Shown in pieces: positions 7,478 to 15,089 of a stretch of 20,310 bases of DNA. Under the pieces are notes generated by a model. The model worked only from the letters and a program-made list of their open reading frames with translations. It searched no databases and was not told where the DNA came from. Positions within the stretch are counted from its first letter, which is position 1, and each line of letters begins with the position of its first letter. The position numbers and the translations under genes are program-made. Origin of the DNA: a virus; IMG/VR virus record IMGVR_UViG_3300006793_000388, positions 1-20,310 of that record; one strand, given 5' to 3'.

Positions 7478-10449
7478 TATGAACCCACCAATGCGTTAAT
7501 TTCTAAGCCGTCTTCAGTGGCTTCGTTAATAGCTTCTATGATACGTCTTGCACCTTCAGGGTCAATAGAGCCGTCTACAGTTACATTTATAGCTTGTGGT
7601 GCCTGTACTACTTCTGCCGCTTCAACGGGTTGCACTGGTGCCGACTCTGATGCTGCTCTGCCACCTCCGCCACCGTCACCACCACCACCAAGAGCAACAC
7701 CTATAGTGCCTGACCCGAAAGTAATTGCTGCTGTTTTTAAAGCAAGTGCTTTTGCCGCCTTCATTGCCACTGCTGCTTGCTTAACGCCAACAGCCGCTAA
7801 TTGTGGTTGGGATGTGGCGGCAGCTAACTGCGCATAAGCCGATTTTATACCTGCTGCCTCTATTGCGCCATTTATGAGCACTTTACCTGCACCCATTGCT
7901 GCATCAATAGCTACACCTTTTATGGCAGCAGATTTACCTTCACCAAGACCTTTTTTCAGGTTTTTAGAGACACTTTTAAGCGCCATATTTGAAACTTTTT
8001 CTACTATTTTTCTTTTCTTAATCTCTTTCTTGGTCAAAAGGTCTAATTCTTTTTGTTCCTCTTGAGCTATAATTTCTCTTTTTTCTTCATATTCTTGCTG
8101 TATTCTTTCCATTTTAGCGGTGTGCAAATCTAAAGCTAACTGTGTGCTAAACTCGCCAGAAGCAATCTGCCTATCCATTTCCTCTTGCGCGGCGGTTTCT
8201 TTTAATGCTTTTTCAAATGCAGCAGCTTCTACCAACCTGTTCTGCCTTTCAAGAATGTAAACAGCTACCTGCTCAAGCTCTGCCTCTTGGCTCGCTATAT
8301 TTTCTTCTGTTCTCTCTTGCTTTGCGGCAGACTTTTCATCTGCTTTTTTCTTTGCGTTATCTAACTTTTCTTGGGTATCTTTTTCGTCTTGAATCCTTTT
8401 ATCTATAGAGTCTTGAACAAATTTATCTGCTTCCGCTTGTGCAAGCCTATCTTTTTGTAATTTTATTTGCAGTAAGCTATCTAACTTGCCATACTTTTCA
8501 ACTTGAGCGTTATACTCCTGCTCATTTGCCATTAAAGCAGCATCTAACCTTGTTTTGTTGGCAGAAAACTCTAAGCCTTGGGCTTTTTGTAGCGACTCTG
8601 ATGTTTGTAGTAGCTTTAACTTATTCTTTCTTTCAAAGGCTGCTAATTCATCTGTATTCTTTTTATTTATCTTATCTAGCGCGTCTTGCGCCTGCTCATC
8701 TTCTACCGCAGCCTTAACAAGAGCATCTTCTTTTATTTTTTTTATCTCTGCCTTTATTGTATCTTCACTTCTAGTCCCAGCACCGCCAGAACCTACAGCT
8801 CTAGGGTCGCTTAATAAAAGAGATAGGCCAACAGGTACTTTAATCTTAGAAGTTCTTTCCAGCTCCGCATTTAATTTTGCTAATTTTTCTTCAGGCGTTG
8901 TTATTAGTGAGTCAGCTAAAAATCCAATCACACTAGCAAAAGCACCAACAACAACTGTAGCGAGCTTAGCAAGTCCTGTCACCTCAGCGAAACGCTCACC
9001 TAACAACGTAAAGTTATCTGATAATAAATCGGTTGCGCCAGCAAGCCCTCCACCCTTACCAGCACCACCAACTTGATCAGATAACTTTTCTATAATTATC
9101 GTTTGCGCAGCCAAAAGGTCGCCACTAAACTGTAGCTGCTTAATCTTGTCTGATTCAGCTTGAGTAAAGCTAACACCAGCTCTAGTTAGTGCTGTTAAGT
9201 TTCTTGATGGATCTTCTAAGGCCTTACCAAGCTGCTTAGCGCCCGATACAGCAGTAGTACCCATAACAGCGCCTAAATCTTGGGTTAGTGATATAGCGTT
9301 TCTAAATATATCACCCTGCACAGTTTTAAATGTTAGTAATACTCCTTGCGCCTCTCTCATTTCTGAAGCTGAGGCTAGGGTATCTCTAGCCATCTGCACA
9401 GCCATATCATCAAGAGATTTTGCTGAAAACCCAGCAGTCATTCCTGTAGACTTAACTATAGCCTCAAGTTTGAACATCTGTGTTTCATAGGCAGCAAATA
9501 CCTTCAAAGACTTCATTGCCGCAGCAGCTAAAGTTATGAAAGAAACACCCACAGCAAGACCGCGCACACCCACTCGGTTAAGCCCTGTAGCTATGAATGA
9601 CAATCTTCCTGATAGCCCGTTTAATGGGCCGCTAAATGCAGCAGTTGATGTTGAAGCATTCCTAAAGCCTTCTGAAAGTTTATCAGTTGCACTGGCACCT
9701 TTCTTGGTAGCTTCAGTTAATTTTTCTGCATTTTCTTCGAGCTTTTTCTCTTTTTTAGCTAACTTTTCAGCTTCTTTAGCAGCTTTATTTTTTCTTGAAG
9801 CAGACTCTTTGTAAGCGTTAATCTCAGCTTTACGAATAGCGTTTGCTTTTTTAGTTTCTTCAGACTCTTTTTGCTTATTTTCAGCAGCTTCTTTATTTGC
9901 TTGTGCTAATTCTTTTTGTTTTTGTGCAGCCCTTGTTCTTAACGCATCTTCTTTTTTGGCTGCATCAAAAGCCTTATCCAGAACGGCCTGAGCTTTTTGA
10001 GCCTCCTTTTCTTTGGCGGCTTGAGCTTTTAGGGATGCCTTTTCAATGGCTGTAGATTGTTTTTGTGCGGCGGCAGCAGCTTTATCGGCTGCTTTTTGTT
10101 GAGCAACAGCAGCTTTGACGGCTTCTCGCTCTTGTATTTGAGCTGATTTTTCAGCCGCCTTAGATTTAGCCTCCTCAGCTTTTTGTAAGCTGATAGCCGC
10201 ATCTTTATTTCTTTTTATCTGCTCTTGGTAGGCTTTTATTTCAGCCCTAGCAACTGCTGCACTTATTTTTTTTTGCTCAGAAGCTGCGCTGGCTTTTATT
10301 TTAGACGATGCCTTTATAGCATCATCGCCATCCTTGATTGATCTTGTAACACGTCCAGACTCCTTCGCAAGTTCTTTTAACTCATCATTAGCTTTTTTAA
10401 TTTTTGAAGTGTCTGCTTCAAATATCAGTCTTGCGATTGTGTCTGCCAT
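7477..10449 (-). CDS. Tail tape measure protein (990 aa)
   Basis: This is the longest tail gene downstream of the chaperone frameshift, the standard place for the tape measure that sets tail length and exits with DNA. Residues about 15-260 are rich in Lys, Ala, Glu and Gln and predict long coiled coil. A TMP_2-type core follows, with AMARDTL-like AVQMARDTLASASEMREAQG, LTRAGVSFTQAESDKIKQLQ and SGDLLAAQTIIIEKL. Hydrophobic segments lie near residues 295-315 and 495-518. A second Lys/Glu-rich helical region spans about 570-830, then a Gly-rich linker (about 917-926) and an INVTVDGSIDPEGARRIIEA tail. At lambda's ratio of about 0.15 nm per residue the tail would be near 150 nm (inference). AAAGG lies 8 bases before the ATG, and the start overlaps the end of the chaperone extension. 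Confidence 0.93.
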   Translation of the reverse strand: MADTIARLIFEADTSKIKKANDELKELAKESGRVTRSIKDGDDAIKASSKIKASAASEQKKISAAVARAEIKAYQEQIKRNKDAAISLQKAEEAKSKAAEKSAQIQEREAVKAAVAQQKAADKAAAAAQKQSTAIEKASLKAQAAKEKEAQKAQAVLDKAFDAAKKEDALRTRAAQKQKELAQANKEAAENKQKESEETKKANAIRKAEINAYKESASRKNKAAKEAEKLAKKEKKLEENAEKLTEATKKGASATDKLSEGFRNASTSTAAFSGPLNGLSGRLSFIATGLNRVGVRGLAVGVSFITLAAAAMKSLKVFAAYETQMFKLEAIVKSTGMTAGFSAKSLDDMAVQMARDTLASASEMREAQGVLLTFKTVQGDIFRNAISLTQDLGAVMGTTAVSGAKQLGKALEDPSRNLTALTRAGVSFTQAESDKIKQLQFSGDLLAAQTIIIEKLSDQVGGAGKGGGLAGATDLLSDNFTLLGERFAEVTGLAKLATVVVGAFASVIGFLADSLITTPEEKLAKLNAELERTSKIKVPVGLSLLLSDPRAVGSGGAGTRSEDTIKAEIKKIKEDALVKAAVEDEQAQDALDKINKKNTDELAAFERKNKLKLLQTSESLQKAQGLEFSANKTRLDAALMANEQEYNAQVEKYGKLDSLLQIKLQKDRLAQAEADKFVQDSIDKRIQDEKDTQEKLDNAKKKADEKSAAKQERTEENIASQEAELEQVAVYILERQNRLVEAAAFEKALKETAAQEEMDRQIASGEFSTQLALDLHTAKMERIQQEYEEKREIIAQEEQKELDLLTKKEIKKRKIVEKVSNMALKSVSKNLKKGLGEGKSAAIKGVAIDAAMGAGKVLINGAIEAAGIKSAYAQLAAATSQPQLAAVGVKQAAVAMKAAKALALKTAAITFGSGTIGVALGGGGDGGGGGRAASESAPVQPVEAAEVVQAPQAINVTVDGSIDPEGARRIIEAINEATEDGLEINALVGS

Positions 10450-11119
10450 TGTTTTAGCCTTTCTTCATCTAAGCCTAAAATGGCATCAATTTGCCACCTA
10501 TCGAAAGATTCATTGTATAATTGACAGTAGGCAAGAATATCTTGCAAGCCTACCCTCTCAACCCCCTTTATAATCTTGCAATAACAGTTCCAAGTCTCAA
10601 GCAGTTGAATACTAATTTCAGGCTCATTGAGAAGCTCTTTTGGAGCTTGCCCGCTAATCCTTTCAATAGCTTTCCACTGCTCAAGCCTTGTTGAATTACT
10701 GCCTTTTATCCTGCTATTAGCGTAAAAGACCCATTTGCCAAACTCAATTAACTCTTTGGCTTGGCTTTCGTAAAATTTGCCCTGTCAGCTATAAATAAAT
10801 CAACCTGATCTTTTATGTAAGGCGCTTTAGTGTAAAGCTCTTTACATAATTTTTTTGTAAACTTCTCATCAGTGCCTCTCCAACCTATAGTTGCAGCAAC
10901 AAGAGAGTCTATAGCGAATAAGTCGTCATCAAAATCTTTTTTATTTCTTAACGCCTCTATATACGCTCTTTGCTGTTTTTTTGCCTGATCTCTAAAGATA
11001 GAGGAATCAACACCAACAACCTTGACAAAAAGACCTGTTTTTTTGCCTTGATCGTCAAGTATTTCTAATTCAGACCCAGCATCGTGTAAATCAGTTGTAT
11101 ATAGTTCATTTAATTTCAT
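10425..11119 (-). CDS. Tail assembly chaperone, frameshift product (gpGT-like, about 231 aa)
   Basis: Reading the 123-residue ORF from ATG 11119 and slipping by -1 at AAATTTT (10772-10778) gives a fusion of about 231 residues that stops at TGA 10425-10427, 25 bases inside the tape measure gene. The extension begins YESQAKELIEFGKWVFYANS and ends LKQWQTQSQD; it has no ATG or GTG codon, and in its own frame a TGA lies at 10785-10787, just upstream of the slip site. It therefore cannot be made alone except by an unusual start. In lambda, gpG and gpGT bind the tape measure and the tail tube during tail assembly, and the -1 frameshift sets their ratio. The layout here is the same; the frame is coding by appearance (Trp- and acidic-rich, helical), but slippage has not been shown. 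Confidence 0.85.
10748..11119 (-). CDS. Tail assembly chaperone, unshifted product (gpG-like, 123 aa)
   Basis: This is the normal-frame product between the tail tube and tape measure genes. The sequence (MKLNELYTTDLHDAGSELEI, then WRGTDEKFTKKLCKELYTKA) is mixed helical with a folded N-terminal part, as in siphophage tail assembly chaperones, and does not enter the virion in known cases. It stops at TAA 10748-10750, eight codons after the slippery site. An AAGGGTG Shine-Dalgarno precedes the ATG. It is preceded by a terminator-like hairpin, so it is probably expressed less than the tail tube protein. Confidence 0.85.
   Translation of the reverse strand: MKLNELYTTDLHDAGSELEILDDQGKKTGLFVKVVGVDSSIFRDQAKKQQRAYIEALRNKKDFDDDLFAIDSLVAATIGWRGTDEKFTKKLCKELYTKAPYIKDQVDLFIADRANFTKAKPKS
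10772..10778 (-). promoter_or_regulatory. -1 ribosomal frameshift slippery heptamer A_AAT_TTT
   Basis: The heptamer fits X_XXY_YYZ exactly in the zero frame: GCA AAT TTT, where both tRNAs can re-pair one base back as AAA TTT. It lies in the only window where a shift would work, between the -1 frame TGA at 10785-10787 and the zero frame TAA at 10748-10750. A purine-rich CAGGG sits just upstream. I did not identify a convincing downstream stimulatory structure by eye. Confidence 0.8.
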
Positions 11120-11137
11120 AAATCACCCTTTTTTAGT

Positions 11138-11163
11138 TAAGTAAAGCCCCGACTAGCGAGGCT
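11138..11163 (-). terminator. Terminator-like hairpin after the tail tube gene
   Basis: On the minus strand AGCCTCG and CGGGGCT can form a 7-bp stem (one T-G wobble) around loop CTAGT, followed by TTTACTT. The U-tract is short, so it is likely a leaky terminator or processing hairpin. It separates the abundant tail tube gene from the chaperones. Confidence 0.6.
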
Positions 11164-11174
11164 ATTGGTTTAAA

Positions 11175-12107
11175 TTATAATGATGTGTCGATTGTTAATG
11201 CACCAACAGTGGGGCTAGAAGCTACTGCTACGAAGTCCATAGCTACAGATAGCAAGCCTTCACCACCCACTTCAACAGCACCAGTAGTATATATGATTTT
11301 AGGTAAATCAAACTTAAAGCCAGTAGAGCTAGAGCCAAGCTGAATACTTAGTGCGCTTGCAGTGTTTGCAATAAACTTCTCAAGCAAAACAGAGCTTGTG
11401 AAATGACAAGTCATAGAGCCACTTACACGACACTTACTAATACCACCTTGAATTGGAATAACCGCACCAACAGCGTTGGTAGTTTCTATGCCATTCTCAA
11501 TAGATAAAGAAAGGTCAGTACAAATTGAGTTTGCTGCACCTTCTACGATTACCGCATCAGACGAGTGAAAAGGGTTGTTAGCCTCAATGTAATTCGTGCC
11601 ACCATTGTCGGGGTCACTGTCATTACCAGCAGGTTCAGTCGTCATTGTTGCGCCAACAATACCGATAGAGCACTCAACAAGTCCGTCAGCAGGAATACTC
11701 ATTGAGAAGTTGTTAAACTCGCAACCAGTATAAACGTGTGCGTCATCACCAGCGTCTAAGTCAGTACCAAAATCTTGAACGATAGTGTAAGACTGACGCT
11801 CTGAACCAATTTGCATAAGCCCAGCACTTAACGCATCATCTCCCAAAACTCCGCGCAACATTTCTATGTATGCTGGCTGGTGTGCTAAATCAAAAGATAT
11901 TTCACCTGAAACAGAGTGAGCACCCATAATTACGTCTTGGACTTCACGATTACCCGTAATAACTGCGGATTCGTGATTAGTTTTGGCCAAACTTAAACTG
12001 GCAGACTTAAAAGGAATGATTGTGTAATCAATCCCAGCTACTTCTTCCCCATAAATTGTTTCTTCTTTAAAACCAACTACTACGTTAGTTCCACTTGCAA
12101 TTGCCAT
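11175..12107 (-). CDS. Major tail tube protein (310 aa)
   Basis: The product forms the hexameric rings of the tail tube. Evidence is position (between the tail terminator and the chaperone pair) and composition: a beta-rich, Gly/Ser/Ala-rich chain beginning MAIASGTNVVVGFKEETIYG, which is the typical opening of siphophage tube proteins of the tail_tube family, with SVSGEISFDLAHQPAYIEML and CEFNNFSMSIPADGLVECSI further in. Two related halves (residues about 20-170 and 175-310, each with a strand pattern of the type L.L...N.....) suggest internal duplication; this is tentative. The ATG has one of the best ribosome sites here (AGGAG, 7 bases upstream), fitting high expression. No extra Ig-like C-terminal domain is seen. 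Confidence 0.85.
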   Translation of the reverse strand: MAIASGTNVVVGFKEETIYGEEVAGIDYTIIPFKSASLSLAKTNHESAVITGNREVQDVIMGAHSVSGEISFDLAHQPAYIEMLRGVLGDDALSAGLMQIGSERQSYTIVQDFGTDLDAGDDAHVYTGCEFNNFSMSIPADGLVECSIGIVGATMTTEPAGNDSDPDNGGTNYIEANNPFHSSDAVIVEGAANSICTDLSLSIENGIETTNAVGAVIPIQGGISKCRVSGSMTCHFTSSVLLEKFIANTASALSIQLGSSSTGFKFDLPKIIYTTGAVEVGGEGLLSVAMDFVAVASSPTVGALTIDTSL

Positions 12108-12109
12108 AA

Positions 12110-12643
12110 TTAACTCCTAGCGGGCGTTACCGCATAATAAGATACATCTATATTTCTAACAAAAAATGCACCATCTCTGCGCCCAACGCCTAGTGATACG
12201 TTCAAAATTCTAACGGTAGTACCATTAGCATTAATTTTCATTCCTCTGGTGAAGTAGTTAGCTATACTGTCAACTCGATCAGTAAAGCCACCAACACCAG
12301 TTTTGCTGTAGTAGTCGATCTGAAATAAGCCATCGTGACGCTCTGTTCCAGAAGTACCAATACTAGAGGTACTTGTATCGGCTGGTAGTAAAGTGCCCAC
12401 AACCCACTCAGCATTTAAATTCGTTTTTAAAACATCAGACAAATCAAAGTCTGTGTTTTCATATATTTTATGCGTAATACTTAAATTTGTACCCATAGTG
12501 TTAAAGAGTGACTCAAAGCCAATCCGTATATTTCTGAAAGGCTTGGATAAATCTGGAGCAACACCATCTGTAATAGAGCCAGCATCAATGTTGTAAATGT
12601 CGCCAACAGATGCCTCTGTTATTAAGTTGTAATCAACGCTCAT
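12110..12643 (-). CDS. Tail terminator / DUF4128-like protein (177 aa)
   Basis: This gene sits between the gp10-like gene, which it overlaps by ATGA, and the tail tube gene, the usual place of the tail terminator that caps the tube and joins it to the neck. The N-terminus (MSVDYNLITEASVGDIYNID) is less typical, but SKPFRNIRIGFESLFNTMG and the end DGAFFVRNIDVSYYAV fit the DUF4128 tail-completion family, whose members are of similar size. No enzymatic motif is present. The call rests on family resemblance plus gene order. Confidence 0.7.
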   Translation of the reverse strand: MSVDYNLITEASVGDIYNIDAGSITDGVAPDLSKPFRNIRIGFESLFNTMGTNLSITHKIYENTDFDLSDVLKTNLNAEWVVGTLLPADTSTSSIGTSGTERHDGLFQIDYYSKTGVGGFTDRVDSIANYFTRGMKINANGTTVRILNVSLGVGRRDGAFFVRNIDVSYYAVTPARS

Positions 12644-13029
12644 TTAAAATCCTTAACTGCATTTCTCATAGCTCTACGCATCATACCTGTCGGCGCTCTG
12701 AAACTAGCACCATCTTCTATATCTTTAGCGTAATGTAAAGAGTTGGTAAGGTATATAGAATCTCCAATTTTTGATTTATCTATCTTACTGGTCACTCTTT
12801 CCACACTATCAAAGCTATCTGAGGCTTCTTTACCGTCTGGAAGTCTACCCTCTGTAGAAAAAATTGGAGAAAGAAAGCTCGCAAACCAGCTATTTTTTAA
12901 CTTTCCTGTGTCTACAGGTGTCTTATCAACAGTATCGACCATAGCTGTATTAACAACTTCCTTTACAACCTTGTGTGCATCTTCGAGAGCCACTTTGGTG
13001 TAGTTTTTAACTTCTAAGTCGAAGCTCAT
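12640..13029 (-). CDS. HK97 gp10-like neck / tail completion protein (129 aa)
   Basis: The pattern TPVDTGKLKNSWFAS, then a variable loop, then IYLTNSLHYAKDIEDGAS, then APTGMMRRAM is characteristic of the HK97 gp10 family, which acts at the head-tail interface. Length is normal for the family. Its ATG lies 23 bases inside the head closure gene, and its end overlaps the tail terminator start (ATGA), so the connector genes are translationally coupled. Confidence 0.82.
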   Translation of the reverse strand: MSFDLEVKNYTKVALEDAHKVVKEVVNTAMVDTVDKTPVDTGKLKNSWFASFLSPIFSTEGRLPDGKEASDSFDSVERVTSKIDKSKIGDSIYLTNSLHYAKDIEDGASFRAPTGMMRRAMRNAVKDFK

Positions 13030-13360
13030 AATAAATCACCGTAGTCGCTGGTTGCACTGGTGTAATCTCTATAACTCTGTAGTTTTCACCATTTATCGTT
13101 GCCGTATCACCGATCTTAGGCGGTGTTGCAGAGTACGCAACGGCAGGGAAATCTTTAAATGATAAGGAGTTATCCACTTCTTCATTTTTAATCTGGGCAA
13201 ATAAAACTATGTTCGCATCATAAGTAGTTTGACTACTGGAGCTAACACCCTGCGTAGGGTCGTATGTAACATTGCCATTTCTAGTAAACGTAACAGCCTG
13301 ACCAAACTCAGTGATCATTTTAGTGGCTGTACTTGCTAGTGGTGCATAATCAAAGGCCAT
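13007..13360 (-). CDS. Head closure / head-tail joining protein (117 aa)
   Basis: This small beta-rich protein has the head closure architecture: an N-terminal helix (YAPLASTATKMITEFGQAV), then TFTRNGNVTYDP, a long loop with a variable region, and PPKIGDTATINGENYRVIEI before a final strand (VIYYELRLRS). Similar layouts occur in lambda gpFII-type and SPP1 gp16-type joining proteins. It overlaps the stop of the upstream connector gene by one base (TAATG) and the next gene by 23 bases. Confidence 0.75.
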   Translation of the reverse strand: MAFDYAPLASTATKMITEFGQAVTFTRNGNVTYDPTQGVSSSSQTTYDANIVLFAQIKNEEVDNSLSFKDFPAVAYSATPPKIGDTATINGENYRVIEITPVQPATTVIYYELRLRS

Positions 13361-13635
13361 TATGCCCTCACAACCCTCATAGGGTTTCTAATTAGCTTTC
13401 TAAGCGCCTGTGTAGCCGCAGGAAGCAAAGTACGATCTGCGCTTGAGGATTTATACTCTACCTCTATTTCGCCTATCTTCTCTTTTACAGTCTCTCTGGA
13501 GATGGGGTCGTTAATACCAAAACCCTGCTCAAATCCATATGCCAGCTCGTAAATCGCAACTAACACCTCGTTAGGTATTTCATTACTATCTTTACCAAAA
13601 CCATCAATAACAATTCTGCTTCTAGGCCACTGCAT
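13360..13635 (-). CDS. Head-tail connector (adaptor), C-terminal part after in-frame stop (91 aa)
   Basis: The ATG at 13635 is Met69 of a longer frame that starts at 13839. The segment MQWPRSRIVIDGFGKDSNEI, then PNEVLVAIYELAYG, is the C-terminal half of the phage adaptor/DnaT-like family, which normally carries an N-terminal half ending in RATDYL. That half is coded in frame at 13684-13839 but is cut off by TAA. No Shine-Dalgarno site is visible before 13635, so independent start is doubtful. The adaptor lies between portal and head closure in the neck, where it is generally essential; a full-length product would have about 159 residues. Confidence 0.7.
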   Translation of the reverse strand: MQWPRSRIVIDGFGKDSNEIPNEVLVAIYELAYGFEQGFGINDPISRETVKEKIGEIEVEYKSSSADRTLLPAATQALRKLIRNPMRVVRA

Positions 13636-13683
13636 TGATTGTGTTTCGGTTGCTTTAAGCCCTATGAATGGTAAGGACTCAAA

Positions 13684-13839
13684 TTAATCTGTAGCTCGAA
13701 GGATGTATGCCTCTGCTTGAGCATCACTAATATCTACCCTTCCAACATATCGTGCATTTAAGTAGGCATCGTAATTGGCAACAGTAACATAACTGTTAGC
13801 AGTCGTTGATTGCGAACCTGTTTCTACCGTTAAAGCCAT
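13684..13839 (-). CDS. Head-tail connector (adaptor), N-terminal part ending in TAA at codon 52
   Basis: ATG 13839-13837 has a good AAGGTGG ribosome site. The product reads MALTVETGSQSTTANSYVTV, then ANYDAYLNARYVGRVDISDA, then QAEAYILRATD, then TAA at 13684-13686. This is the familiar N-terminus of phage adaptor proteins, in which the next residue is usually Tyr (RATDYL). The same frame continues after the stop, with FESLPFIGLKATETQSMQWP, through to 13360. A single base change TAT or TAC to TAA would explain the break. Confidence 0.75.
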   Translation of the reverse strand: MALTVETGSQSTTANSYVTVANYDAYLNARYVGRVDISDAQAEAYILRATD

Positions 13840-13850
13840 TTTACCACCTT

Positions 13851-13903
13851 AAAAAAATGGCCGACCTGCAAGGGAAAGGGAGGGAAACCCAAGCAAGCCG
13901 ACC
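13851..13903 (-). terminator. Intrinsic terminator after the major coat gene
   Basis: On the minus strand GGTCGGCTTGC (13903-13893) can pair over 11 positions with GCAGGTCGGCC (13869-13859), three of them G-T wobbles, with a further GGG/CCC pairing inside the loop. An A and seven Ts follow directly (13857-13851). The U-tract runs into the ribosome site of the adaptor gene, so read-through must supply the genes downstream. Confidence 0.72.
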
Positions 13904-13916
13904 AAAAGTTTCTAAC

Positions 13917-15068
13917 TTACTTCAAATGAATGATTGAGCTAATGAAGTCAGGCTTCCAAGCCTTAACGCCCCAAGCTAGTGCTACTTCAATCATAGATTT
14001 ACGGTAGCCTTTGTAGGTGCGAACCTCAAAAACTAAACCTGATCGTGGGTCAGTAACAATCAACGAATCAGTTGCTTGGTCGCCGCCTTCAGGTAAAGCA
14101 GGTGCGCGAACAGCTAATTCCATAGCTCGGCGGTGGAAAGCCAAGTTATGCGTGAAAGTACCACCTTCAGTAGTGATTGCATCGCCATCAGCAGCAGCCT
14201 CTTTAAGGCCTCGACCATTAATGTTAATTAACGTATCGCTAGAGTGGCTATTAACTACATACTGAGTAGCAGTTGAGTCATTAGCAATAGTGATAACATC
14301 ACCGCCAACAAAATCAGTGCTTCCGCCACCAACAGTAAGTGCAGTTTGACCAACCGCTTCTGTAGCATCGATTTCATAACTGCCAGCAGCACTTGAAGTG
14401 TGGATGCTTACACCACCAGATTCACGACAGTTAATGCCGTAGATTGGGAGTAAAATGCCCTGCTCGCGGACAGATGCAGTACCAGCTTCGTTTGCACGAA
14501 CCAGACCAGCAACTTTACGAAGGCTTGCTCCAGCAGCAGTACCCATAACTAAAGAAACATCGTCCATAGGGCAGCCGTTATCAACTAAGCCTTGACGAGC
14601 ATCAGCTACTAAATCAAAGCTGTCAGATGCAAACGCATCAGTAGCGTTATCGCCGTATGCTTGATAAGCGTTTGCTTTACCTTCTGCGTAAAGGTCAGCT
14701 TCAACCTCATTTGCAAGAACTCGCATTGCTTGAGCGATTAAATCACCGTAAACAGTCTCAAAGCCAACACCGTTGCTCAAGTGTTTAGCATCTTCACCTG
14801 TCATAGGAATTTGTACTGCTTTAGATTTTGAGATTGTTAAAATCTTATTATCTACAGTGATGTCAGTTCCTTCTGGAACAGTCATAGACTCATCAACATC
14901 AAACGAAGCAGCAGCTTGAGTAAATGCAGCACGAACAGTGTCACCTTTAGCGGCGCGAACTGAGTCTGAATTCATACTTACAGAAGGGATAAAGCCAGTT
15001 AGCTCTCGGCCAACTGTGTCAGCAGCAGTATAAATATCCGCTGCCAAGTTATCTAATGTGTTAGGCAT
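13917..15068 (-). CDS. Major capsid protein, P22 coat-like (383 aa)
   Basis: The N-terminus (MPNTLDNLAADIYTAADTVG, then RELTGFIPSV) and residues about 38-92 (AAKGDTVRAAFT, TVPEGTDITVDNKILTISKS, IPMTGEDA) match the opening of the P22 coat (gp5) family of HK97-fold proteins. Residues about 225-300 (QTALTVGGGSTDFVGGDVIT and following) look like the inserted beta domain of that family. The C-terminus (RSGLVFEVRTYKGYRKSMIE, then AWGVKAWKPDF) is the usual beta-strand end. At 383 residues it is shorter than P22 gp5 (430). It follows the scaffold gene, has a GGAGAA ribosome site, and is followed by a terminator, all consistent with the main head shell protein. Confidence 0.92.
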   Translation of the reverse strand: MPNTLDNLAADIYTAADTVGRELTGFIPSVSMNSDSVRAAKGDTVRAAFTQAAASFDVDESMTVPEGTDITVDNKILTISKSKAVQIPMTGEDAKHLSNGVGFETVYGDLIAQAMRVLANEVEADLYAEGKANAYQAYGDNATDAFASDSFDLVADARQGLVDNGCPMDDVSLVMGTAAGASLRKVAGLVRANEAGTASVREQGILLPIYGINCRESGGVSIHTSSAAGSYEIDATEAVGQTALTVGGGSTDFVGGDVITIANDSTATQYVVNSHSSDTLININGRGLKEAAADGDAITTEGGTFTHNLAFHRRAMELAVRAPALPEGGDQATDSLIVTDPRSGLVFEVRTYKGYRKSMIEVALAWGVKAWKPDFISSIIHLK

Positions 15069-15089
15069 TTTGGTTCTCCAAAAAAATAA

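Noticed and set aside
7660-7700. Gly-rich tract in the tape measure as a repeat or insertion
   Set aside because: It is a short flexible linker (GGGGDGGGGG) before the conserved C-terminus, common in tape measure proteins; the frame is continuous.
386-10573. Many plus-strand ORFs of 60-173 codons opposite the fibre, hub and tape measure genes
   Set aside because: They lie wholly opposite well-supported minus-strand genes, lack convincing ribosome sites, and have low-complexity products (Pro, Ser, Ala, Phe-rich) that mirror the codons of the opposite strand.
10450-10747. A 300-base non-coding gap before the tape measure gene
   Set aside because: The minus strand -1 frame is open throughout and is best explained as the frameshifted chaperone extension.
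13360-13839. Reassignment of TAA as a sense codon throughout this phage
   Set aside because: TAA is used as the normal end of the tail tube, tape measure and unshifted chaperone genes in this window, each followed directly by the next gene, so a general recoding does not fit. Local suppression at the one codon stays possible.
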